A stretch of 64,000 nt of DNA from Tenodera sinensis (taxonomy: Eukaryota > Arthropoda > Insecta > Mantodea > Mantidae): NCBI GenBank assembly GCA_030765045.1, contig CM060970.1:52476076-52540075 (forward strand). The letters are read 5' to 3'. Position 1 is the stretch's first letter. Each line of letters opens with the position of its first letter. Position numbers and translations under genes: made by a program. The notes below the pieces were generated by a model. The model did no database searches. It was not told where the DNA came from and saw nothing but the letters and a program-made list of their open reading frames with translations. Of this stretch, positions 24,401 to 36,400 are shown piece by piece.

Positions 24401-27400
24401 AGGATTCTACCCCGACTGGTAAGCACTGTGGAGTTCCAAGCGGGACTTTTTGCATTATAATCGCCCAAAGCGATAGTGGCTATGTTGCTGGTGAACAAGG
24501 TGTTTAACTCCTGGTCAAGGATGGGGCGACCAGGGGGGATGTAGACAGAAAAAAGTCTGAGTGGTCCTTTGTTGGTCTCCACTTGGACTCCAGTGGTTTC
24601 CAGGTTGGTAGTCGGGGTGGTGAACAGTTGGTGATGGTTAACGTTACGATTCACGTAGATGGCGGTACCACCATAGCCGTCAGCCCTGTCGGTCCTGTAG
24701 CAAAGCATACCTGGAATGGTAGCTTTGTGTGTTGGTGAAAGATGTGTTTCTTGGATTAGAAGGACCTGAATGCCCTTAACGGCCACAAAGTTAGTTGTTT
24801 CGCGTAATTTGTAGCGAAGTCCATTGGCATTCCAAGAACAGATCTTCAGGGATTGAATATTTAATCTTCCATCTGGCCTAGCACCCATAGTGGATAGTGA
24901 AGGAGAGGACGGTGTGAACGAAGATCGTGTAGGGGTGGATGTGTTGTGGTCTGTTGCCGAGAGCTTCCGCCAGGAAAGCCGCAAACTCAGGCTGAAGTGG
25001 GATGGGGATTTGCTTCATCGTGTTTAAGAAGGCCTCATCCGGAACAGTGGGAGGAGAGTTCTGCTGAGGTGGGCGAGGCCGGGAGGAGTCAGAAGTTGGC
25101 TGCTGCTGACGAGTGTCTCTTTGTTGAGTTATTCTTTTCTGTGCAGGCTGCTGTGGCCGTGGCGGGGCTGTCGGGGTGGTAGATGGTTGTGTAGAGTGCA
25201 CAACTGGTTGCCGCTGTGGCTGAGGAGGTGCGACAGGTGCTGGTGTAGGTTGGGGCTCTTCACTTCCTACAGTGGCCGCTGCATAACTTGGGAAGGTAAT
25301 TGGTTTCTGGCTAGGAAGTCCGGGCCATCGGGCTCCTCTGAAGGCTTCGCGTGGCAGTTCCAGGTGGTGAGGAACCTGAGGTCTGGCGTTGTATTTGGAC
25401 ATGCGTCCCTGTTTGTTGGCCATCAATTCCAGTCGGGCTTCCTGCCACACTGGGCATTTGGCATATCTGCAGGAATGTGAGTCTCCGCAGTTACAGCAGC
25501 GTGGAGTGGAGCCAGGTATTGCCAATCTCTGGCAATTTACTCTTTTGTGCCCAGTCTCACCACAAAAGGCACAAACAGGTTGCAGCAAACAACCAGCAGC
25601 ATTATCGGTGAACTTTTGACAGTTCGTGCATTGTTGAGGACGTGGTGGTGGCTTGAAGGTTTCCACTCTAATAATTGCATGAAACATGTGTGTTTCAGCG
25701 AAAATGTTTCTTGCGTTCTCTGTCTTTTTCAGAGCGACGCGGAAATGTGGCAGTGGTTGCGGGTTGGGTCCTCTCGTTGTTATCTGGGCTACACGTTCCA
25801 CCGTGTACCCTTTCTGAGTTAATAGGTCCCTGACCTCATCTTCTGAAACGAAGACCGGGATATCCTTAAGGGTGACGTGCAGGAACCGGTCTTCTGGAAG
25901 GAGAGTAGTAACTCCTTCAATCTGCTGTTGCTCCATATGCTTACGGAGAAAGCGGTGGTCATCGGGCGATGTCGGAAGTAAAGCCACCGTTCCCCTGAGA
26001 TTCTTTAAGGCATATTTAGCCTTTTCTGATGGTACGGCGCTAATAATTTTCCTGGCGTCTGCTGGATTGCGCAGGAAAATTGGGGTAGGCCGTTTAAGCC
26101 GTTGTTGTTGTGGCTGTGCGGTAGTGTTTGTCGGGGTAGGAGCGTTTCTTGTTGGAAGAGGTGCATCTTCCTCCATGCACTCTGGTGCAGGATCTTGCGC
26201 AGCAGAGGTGGTGGCCAGAGGTTGGAACTGGTTTGCCGTGCTAAAAGGAACGGAGGATGCAGCAGGAGCGGGGATGTTTCGCTTCCTCTTCGCCTGCACC
26301 GTTTGCCATTGTGACGAGTGCACAGCTTGGTCATGATGGGCCAAATAGCTGGCAATGGCATCAACACGTGCTCTGTGTGCAGCCATGGAGCGGTACAGGT
26401 GTGTCAGTTCCTGTCGGGGCACTTCATCTTTGGGCATAATCTCCAGCAGCTTGAGATCTGCCTGTGCGATATACGCTAGCCTAGCCTGGCGTTCAAGGAG
26501 CAGTATGGAGCGGGAGTTCTCTTCCAGAGGCAGTGTGGGCTCTTGAATGAGCGGTTCGTCGAGAAAAAGTGAAATATTACCCCCCTGTAGGTAATACAAC
26601 TTGGATTCGGCCAACTCGTTTGTCCGGGGACATGCCATGGTAGTCGTGAAAAGTATAGTTTAGTGGGCGCTGTTAGGCGCAGATTATAGAGGGCCCGACC
26701 CGAAGGCGCCTTACCAGTTAAAAAACTGATGGCTTTGACCGTATAATCTTACCCACTGGTAAGTCAAGGTAAATAAGTGTGCTAGAAAGCACAAAAGTCT
26801 TGTCTCAGAATGGAAAGTCTGTGCAGAATTATTTGCACCAATCGCTGGTTAGAGTATAATAGCCAATCACTTGGCAGTGTAGACTTAGAAGATCACAAGA
26901 TGCTAGTACGATGCAATCCATTCACTGGCGAATAGCGCTCGACGAGCAAAAGCCAAACACGTCCGTTCGCTATGAAGTTCACGGACGAACGAATCGCAGA
27001 ACATTCAGTTCTCAAGTTTTAAATACCAGTCGTCAACCACCGGGTTTGCCTGTTGCCTCAGCGCCATCTTGGCGTGCAAAATGGAAACAAGATCGGTAGA
27101 AGCGGTTTTCTTGAACATCTGCGAGGAAAGCCTTTAAGGAACGGTGAAAAGGTTATTATATTGAATATATTCAATAAGTTTTCGGTAAAGTATCCTACCG
27201 TGGCTATAAAGATCTGGTAAAGCGTGATAATGGACAATGCATCTTACCATCCAGTAAGAGCGGAGCGCATTCCAAACAATGTATTGAAAAAACCTAAGTG
27301 CTATCTTAGCTGAGATCTAAGAACCCTTACAGTGTAATTACTGCAATATCAATGACTCTCATATGTTCAATAATACAATGTTTTATTGAAGGAGCAGTTA

Positions 27401-30400
27401 ACTTCAGGTTATCTGAACGAGGTAAATTGGACAGTGGCAACATTAATACTGTTGTTTACATGCGCACGTGCAGATATGCTAACCAATAGCGTACTAGAAG
27501 TGGAGCTCAGAGTAGAGCGCGGAGGAATACACTACTTTATTCTAACAGCAAATAGATTATTAAGATTCCTAGCTTAATGCATGAGTTAGTGTAAGGACAA
27601 AGACAATCAGATGTGTAGTTAAATATTTCTTAATTAGTGCTCTGATGAATGTGTTGGTGAAAGGATAGCTGGCGTCATATCTACTGGATTATGCAGTTGA
27701 TCTAAAACTATGCATTTATTAAGGTGAGGCCTTTTAATACGAATTCATGGTGTCTTCGATTAGTCCGGAAATTATGTATATATTTGGAAATATCTGAATC
27801 ACACGGAAATTTCGTCAAAACGAAAGAATAGGATAGTGTAACTTTCGTCCTGAAAAAGTGTCGCTGTAATTTAGCCCTCGCAGAATACAATGCTGACGGC
27901 TAGGCTGCGATTCCGTGGACGTGCTTTGTGTCTGAGAATCGGGAACTTGACTTGAACTGTAAAAAATATACCAATAGTAATTAGTCTTATGACTATAATT
28001 TACTTTATTACCTGCCATGATAAGCAAATAATAAGCTTTAGGATCTGCGTTCCATTGTATAGTTGGTAGATTCTTCACCTCTTTTGGCGTCAATTTAGTG
28101 CCCAGGAGCACTTCCTTTTGATCATACCACACCTAAAAATATAATGGAGTTACATTAATAAGCATATATAATTAAGTCTGTGCAATCTATATTAATATAA
28201 GAGAACAGTTGCGCCTGTATGTGTGTATTTATTCTTAAAAATTAATAAAAAGAAAAACTCAACCGATTTTGGTCATTGGTTCCGATTACATTGGCCTATA
28301 AAACAGCAAATTAAAACGGATTTACAAAGCATTTGCACTTTAATAGAACACTTTGGAGTTATAAAAGTACACACAGCACAAATAGTAATAGACGAATTTT
28401 GTATGGTCTATAGGGACATTTTTAGGGCGTGTCTTCTGATATCGTCTTCACCAGTTTGAAAGGGGACACGTTAGCTTTCCTCCCTTCCAGTTGAGGGAGG
28501 TGGCTACATTATATTGTAATTAACCAGTGAGTTGACAACACAAGTAAGGAATTAGGTGTCTGCAAGAAGGCAGTGCTGATTTCTTTCCGTGCTGTCTGTG
28601 CATGCTTGGCACGGTTGTGTACACGTGCGCGTCTATAGAGATGAAGATTTGACAACTAACGAGGTACCAATGTCTCATTCATTTGCATATCCATGACTCC
28701 GCTTTCCCTTCCATGGGGCCCCTATTCGCTAGGAAAGAGTTATTAGCTTTTAAGTTGTAATTGCTAATTTAGGTCTGTTTTCCGTGCAACTATCAGCTAC
28801 CTCTGGACGGGAAAATAAGCTTCGCCCCATACCGAAGCTACGATTATCTACGCGTAAGACCACCCTGAAAATATCTTGCAACCAACAATGCATGTAGCGA
28901 AGAGAAAATCTATCACAGTTACGTCTGTTCTATTTCTCTGTTCAATGATATATCCCTGCAAGGAAAAAAAAAAAAAAAAAAAAAAAAAAAAGAATTGCAC
29001 ATTTTGCAAGTTTTTTTTTTTTTTTTTTTTTTTGTAATATATTTTAAACATCGCTATATGCATGGAACTAGCTAGTATTAGTGAACCATTCTAATTTTAA
29101 ATTCTTTTTCTTGTCAAACTTGAGAGTAAGTCGAAGCACAATATTTTAATTGTCCATCTACTTTCACTAAAAAAAAATCCCAGCTAGATCTGTAATATCA
29201 AGTGTGACTATGGCATCTTCTAAGACGGCAAAACCAAAGAGAACTAAATCTGCCAGTGCCAATGTGTTTATTTTCTTTGTATGTTATAATTACAGCGCGG
29301 AGCCGTGTGCAGTCACATGCCATACGGGTTAGATGGGCACGGAAAATGATTAATGTAACCAATATTGCGCAGCCGCCTTTTATGCACGCGCATCAGCAGA
29401 CGCCTGCAGCTGTGTATCTGTCTGAGAGCAATAGTAGAACCCATGTACTACACTAAACTTGCGCTTTTTGCACACTATCTGCCGTCTAGTTATAATCAAG
29501 ATCGCTGATCGGACATGCTAAATAATTAGACAAAGAAAGAAAATGAAATCTAACATTAGCAATCGGTCACAGATACTTTATAATTATGGTATATAAAGAG
29601 AGAAAGTTGTTAACATTAGAAATCATTGAACCAATATATCATAATTAACAACTGAAATCTTTTTTTTTTTTTTTTTTCAACTGTCGCAAACAGTCTTCAA
29701 AGCGGTGGCCTGGGAGTGTAAAATCTTCATATTCACCAGCAACGCATTTGTTTTGTTATGTATCAACGGGTTTCGCCTTATGCGAAAATTATGTAGAGTT
29801 TATCTTACTAATAATTAACTATGGGACTGAGGAGAAAGTACAAGCGTTTAGAATGTCCTTACTCAGTCATCTATAAATTTCTCAGCCTTTCCGAACGTTT
29901 GGAGAAATAGCGAATGGGCACCTTTGAACATTTACACAATTTTAGCTTACGGGGTCCTTTTGTGGTCATATAACCTTACCGCGATCTGTAAGTCGACTTC
30001 GCCTGCAGGCACGTTTACATACGACACATGTTATAGTGGACACAGTTTATCGGCAGTTCCCAAGAGTTCAACATGGCCGACATTGCAGTCCTGCCAACGT
30101 ACTTAATAAAGACATTTCTAACCTCAAATATCACAGGGTTAAAGTATCATACTTTCAAACTATAATAATGCTTGAACATGGTTACCACACAATAAAGGAC
30201 GTACTCAGCTTCGGCAAATCTTCTTCTGCAATAGCACTTCTGCATAAAATCACTTCCGAGCGCTAAGTATCATACTATATATTTAATGCACTAATGTGTA
30301 GCGAACACAAAAATAACAGTAACTATAACTGCATATACTGCTCTAAAAGAATTCAAGACATAATCACGCAATCACAGCAGTACGTCCACAGATTAATAAT

Positions 30401-33400
30401 TAACAGGCGTTTAAACAGAATCTTGTTTTAAAACCTGTCGATTGGCCTCTCTGTAATGCGTTCATAAACAAGGGCTTCTGTGGCAACATAAGACGCAATA
30501 ACCCGGCTTTGCCATGGTTAAATGTTACGAACAGTTGACGGCACTAATGCAACTTAACGGATGGAATATCACCAAATATAACCAGACTGCACCATAATGA
30601 GAGGTAAGGTGGGGGGGGGGGGATGTCAAGGTTGTTTTTTGGGGTCTCAATAATCTGTAACAATACTCCGCAGTCCATCGTTCGTATGCTAGTTACCGGA
30701 TAAACAAGTGTTAAGCTATAATGCCTTTAAAAGATACGGTAACCTGTTCCACGGGCTCTCTCCACTGTACGAGAGAGTTGACAGTCGCCGGGAAAATTTT
30801 ACCGTCAGAGGCGCACTAAAAGCTTGACCTTAGAGTAGATGCTGGAAATCTTAACCGTCTGTTCTCGGCAGCATATCTCGTAAGGAATGTTGTCGTTCAC
30901 TCGCCTAACCTCAGCAACATAAATCCTTGTGATTTCCTGCATGATATTTTCACAAAGTTAGTGAAAAGTTACATATCTAATTGGAGTATTATCTTGCAAT
31001 AATTTCACTAACTAATCCTGCAAGCAATACCCATTTCCGGGCCAAGGCCTAAAGACTGGCTGCTGCGTTCCCTACGTCTGCTCATTACAGGCGTCTTGAG
31101 TGGGGTGCAGTACTGGAAAGTGGGACGTGTTCAGTGCTCTGGCCTGCCTCCCAACCAGTACATGCGGTCTTGGCAACCAGGGACCGCTACTTCTCAATCA
31201 AGCAGCTCCTCAACTGGCCTCTCAGGGACCTAACGAGGCTGAGTGCACCCGGAACAATAATATTAATATAACTTATATACAAAAGCATTGGCTATCACCT
31301 GTGCATGTTTTCTTTGCATGTTTCAGCTCTTACAATAGAATAATATGACATTGAATTTAAATATTTATAGTTATGTTTACCCTTATTGCAGGCGGCGCCG
31401 TGGCCGAGCGGTTAGCGCGCTCGCCTACCACCTAGGCGGCCCGGGTTCGATCCCAGGGACCCGCATGTGGTATTCGTGGTGGACGAAGCGGCGGCAGGGC
31501 GGGTTTTCTCCGGGTACTCCGGTTTCCCCGCCATCTCATTCCACCGGTGCTCCATCTTCATGTATCATCAGTGTCACCGCCTGCGGTGCCGTAGTAGTAA
31601 AAGCGGGCGTTAAACACTACAACAACAACAACCCTTATTGCAGTCATATGCTTAAAATTGATTTAAACAATAGCTAATTAGAATGTGCATATATAAAACA
31701 TATACTTCAAGAGATATGACAATAATTAATAATGATGATAACGATGACAATAACGATGATGACAATAACAATGATGATGATGACGATGATGACGATGATA
31801 ATAATACAAATAAAATACATGTGGACTTAAATTATTAAATATCAGTACTATACAAACAAGTTACTGTTGACAAAGTTTTGGCATCTCTTGCCTGTCAGAC
31901 GGCGACGTGGCCGAGTGGTTAGACCACTCGCCTATCACCTAGACGGTCCAGGTTCGATCCCAGGGACCCGCATGACATTTTTGGTGGACGAAGCGGCGTC
32001 TGGGCGGGTTTTCTCCGTGTTCTCCAGTTTCTCCCGCCATTCATTCAACCAACTGCTCCATCACCTTTCCAGTCATCAATTTCGCCTGCATTTTATATCA
32101 TCCACTTTCTCATTCTCAGACCTGGTACTGGGCTGACCACGCGCTTCCAGGTCTTCACTCTATCCGGCCCAGAGATTCATCTGCTCTCCGACAGGCATCT
32201 GACCCTAGACACTGACTTGTAAGTCCTAAGTCCGTAGGCCCTCCATACGGGGAGGGTAATCAGATCTTTTTCTGTCGTTTTAACAATGTGCAAACAGACT
32301 GAGCAAATTGGCCATAAATTTGTATCTTAAAGGAAGATAATTAAATATGGTCCTTAGGGCTCTATTTTTGGTCCCTGTTTTTGATTTACATGAATGATAC
32401 TTGGTTATTCAATTACGAAATTCTTTCCGCAAACTAAATAATATTGCTGTATCTTCACTAAATGAGAGAATCTATTGGCTTTCATACTATTAAATTATGT
32501 TGAAATAAACTGAAAACCCAAAATTTACAATTGTCTTAAATCTAACGTTGAAAATAATATTTATATAAATACAAAGGTTCTAGGAAATTTACTCCATTCT
32601 AAGTGATTATGGGACAGTCATGATAATTTGATGCTCTTAGGTTTAACAAGATAATTATCTCCTCAGATATTTAATTTCACTGTTACCAGCTCATTATATG
32701 AAAACGGAAAATGTTGCTATTTTCTTAGTGTGACTAATCATCACTGTCAGAGCCAATTTCTCTAATGTTCTGAATATGTCAAAAATTCAAAACAGCTTTT
32801 AAGAATTATACTGTAACCTTACCTTTAAGGAATTTCTACAATGATGGCTGTAATCTTTACATACTTGTATTGTTTATAAAGAATCTCATGTGTTACATTC
32901 ACCTAATTTTCTCTAATTGTTATTCCACAAGCTTTTATATGGAAGTTATTCTTTAATTTACTTCATTTTATATTTAACATTTACACATCTCCTTGTAGGT
33001 AATGTAAGAAGAATGCAGTAAACGCATTTTAAAAGTGCGTCGTTATGACGTTGAAATTCCTTTCTTTTTGCATAACCACGAAAAAATGGTACAGGAAAAG
33101 AAACTGTAGTTTGAAAATTTAAACCAATAACAAAGAATATCTCGGAATTGGTTAGTGCCACAAAAACAGCCTAAATTGTGTAGTTTAAAGAGGTATACAG
33201 CTTTTGGTGCAATATCATTTTGCCTATATCTGATGGTTCAACATTTAGACAAAAGTAATTCAGAATGAAGAGGTTTTCACAGGCTGTTCCGAGAAAACTC
33301 AACATGTCATTTAATTTGTTATGCAACTAGCGTAAATATATATTTGAATAAAAATTTGAGCATTTTTTATCAAATAAAAAGCAGGAAACATTTTCCATGT

Positions 33401-36400
33401 AAAGGCTAGTTTAAGGTGAGGGATTTTCTTAAAAATATTTGTCGTATTGTGTCCATCAAAGTTTTATGTTCAACAGAATTTTCCTTTTTGAAATATATGT
33501 TCAGGAATACTGTTTCTTTGTTTGTTTGTGCTTTTTTTTTCCTTCATTTATTTGTGTGGTTTTGTTTTCTATTCAGGGGATTATTGAAACTTGTATTTTA
33601 TTGACATCTTGTATTGAGTTTTTGGATGAGATGCAATACCTCCTCTATTTACTACAAGTGACTTACAGTGTAAATGTGTAACCTAATCTACACCATAAGA
33701 GAATCGTCACTATACTAAAAGCATAAATCATCTTGATATTCCGTGAGTGAAGTTTACAGCATTTTGAAATTATTGGTATTATAATATTTAATGCACCTCT
33801 AGAAAATATAAAATTATAAGCAGAAACGCTTTTAAATGAATATTAATGCGTTGTTTACTTTAAAAAAACTGTATAAAGTTTGAAGAGTACTTGGACTTGG
33901 ATTTTTATGTACTCTGTAATTCTTGATCTACGCTTAAAGTTTATTGAATGGTAACGAGCGCATAGAAATATCCTCTAGCGAAGGCTGGAAAAAAATTGTA
34001 AAACATGATTTATTTAAATTACAATTACTTAATATTCTTTATACTCAATTTGCGTAAATTGAACTAGTTCCTTACCTCTAGAAGATCCTCAGGAGCCTTA
34101 TCAATGATATCAGGGATAATCGACTGCTCCTTCAAAACAGCTTCAACTGCGAAAAAAAATTATTACTACAAATATTATGAATCCCTGTTATTCTTAATAC
34201 ATTAAAAGCAATTCCAGAGTTATGAAGAAACACGAACTATTGTTTCCTATACAGAATAGGTCTTTTTTTGCAAAATTTGGGGCTTTTCTCAAGTTCTAAC
34301 ACTCTGGATTAAGTTACAGCATTTTGAGAAATCTGAGTTTAGATTTGATACCGAAATTTAGATTTCAAATCGAATGGGCTTGATAAAGACACGTTTTAAT
34401 TTAATTGCCGGATGTGAGATTTGCGATAAGTGTTGAGTAATAACATATGTAGATAATAGAGTAGGAAGTGTTGTAAGGTGAGCAAGATATGAGTAAATAA
34501 TAGTCGTTAAATTTGTAGGATAAACGCATTATTGGTTTGAAATTAACGAGTCATGACGTCATACTACATAGTTTAAATTCACGTTTGAAATTCAGGTCTG
34601 CCAACCTTAAAAGTCGCGCGATATATTTAATAAAATATAAAGAAAACATCGTTTAATCATAAAAAGGTAACTAGATATTCGAAATTCAAAAAAGAACATG
34701 TTTTAATAGAAAGGGACATTTATAAATTGTGAAGAGGAATAAAATAGCATTTTGGATACGAGGCTTTCTTTTGATGACGTCATGACATTTAAAATTGGAG
34801 AGAACGTTTTCCTAGCGTGGGTACGCCAGAAAGCGTCACTACTCACCCCAGACTGGTGCTGCACGTTGTGGTGTACAGACGTGAGTGCGATTCCTCTGCG
34901 TATAGAAAGTCGGCATAACTCCCGAAAGTGTATGAGAAGCAATAAACAATATGCAAAAGTTTTTCTGGGGTAATCTATAACACCTACGCATACCCGAGAT
35001 AAAGAAAGAGATCTCATACTGAACTCTACCGACTGAGCGAACCACATCGAAGGGCGACACAACGTGACCAACAACATTACGCATCAAATGGCGATCCAAC
35101 GAGAACCACCCAACGACATTCCACCACAGTTTAGAAAATTTCAAAAAAGTTTGGAGAAAGCACAATCTGTCTGAAGCAACCTCAGAAAGTGCAAACAAAT
35201 TAAAACAAGAGCTATGTAAGAAAAGAACAAAACGTTTGGAAACTGTTCAATCTGGATAACCCACAAATGCCTTGTATAAAACTAAACATTCAGAGGAAAT
35301 CTTGGAAACTTGGAAAACGAAAGCTAAAAATATTTGGAAAGAAGAAAGCACAGTTGATAAATCCAAAATGTGTGCTTAAATATAACCCAATTTGGAGAAA
35401 GAGTGAAACATATGAAAGTTGTCAAGTTTCCCAACGTGCCAATCTTCTTCTAGAAGGACTAAAGAATTTTTGCAAGTCTAATTGTTAGCTGCTTCTCCCA
35501 ACGTGCACATTCCATCAAAGTATGTACTATAATCTTCGCAAAACTTAAAGGCGTACCTCGGACTCCAGCGAATCCTACGCTTGCCCCTCCTGCCAGCGCT
35601 GCCGAATGTGGTGCATGCATCTCACACACTGTTATGTACAGAACCTCTGCCGGTACAAGCACTACGCTTGGCAACAGCGCTCTGCTTGAACATTGGCCAG
35701 CGTTCACATGCCTTTAACTTTTGCGAGCGGTATAGCCCTTCATCCAAACCTCAAAATGGACAGATTCACCGGTTCTATTTTTGTGTAATAAGATTCACCT
35801 TCACCCTCTCATACTCCTCCCTCTACCCCTCCATCTCTCACCCTATCTCTCACACTCTGCCCCATTGCCCCCTTTCCTCCTCTATCCTACTGTCTGTCCC
35901 TCTTTTTCCATCTCTTTCTCTTCTTCTTTCTCCACGTCTCCTGCGGATAAGTAATTATACAAATGGCATTCAAAACGAAGTGGCCTTTATAGGCTTTTCC
36001 CAGAAAATACAGCACCTGTAATGTATTTCATATGCAAAGATCTTAAACTTTTGATACTTTCATCAAAATCGTTGCAACCATTTTGGAAAAAATAAAAAAT
36101 GACTATTTCATGTCGTTTGGAACAGGAAGATTTGCTTGAAAATCTTCGTGTCCCAAATTTTTTTAATGCTATTCACACACATATTCCTAAAATATTTTTT
36201 GAACTCGAAACTTGGATTTGTAGTGAAATCGCAGTATAAATGTTGGAATGGAATGCGGAAGCGAAAATCTAAAAAGGGGAAAAAGAGTAAGTTAGAGACA
36301 GTGACTTAGCACCAAATATAAACACAGAGGAAGTATATTTCGATACCAGAAATGTATGTCCTGAAATTTCCTGAACAAAAAGCTTCTTTAGTGCCTGTCT

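Larger units (their letters stand above)
21982..27001 (-). mobile_element. Full-length Jockey LINE with both ORFs open
   Basis: About 5.0 kb. A 5' UTR of about 350 nt, ORF1 (26638-24878), ORF2 (24984-22186) overlapping by 107 nt in a different frame, and a 3' UTR of about 190 nt ending CACCCACCCAATTCCTTCT. The same 3' end occurs in the nested truncated copy. A candidate target duplication AATCGCAGAA lies at 21982-21991 and 26992-27001; only six bases are certain if the final TTCT belongs to the element. An internal A12 tract after AAT sits at 22168-22157. The element is clearly GC-richer than its surroundings. Both ORFs lack stops, so this is a recent, possibly mobile copy. Confidence 0.85.

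Noticed and set aside
24878..26546. Numerous plus-strand frames of 60-154 codons across 23.6-26.5 kb
   Set aside because: Shadows of the GC-richer Jockey ORFs on the opposite strand.
29210..29270. ATG followed by a basic, Ser/Lys-rich frame (MASSKTAKPKRTKSASAN)
   Set aside because: Could be the start of an exon, but it has no convincing donor site and no continuation; too short to support.
31392..31465. tRNA-Ser/Leu gene
   Set aside because: It is the head of a SINE with core, tail and target duplication.
35459..35707. 82-codon minus-strand frame in the GC-rich patch
   Set aside because: Also open on the other strand; no recognisable motif.
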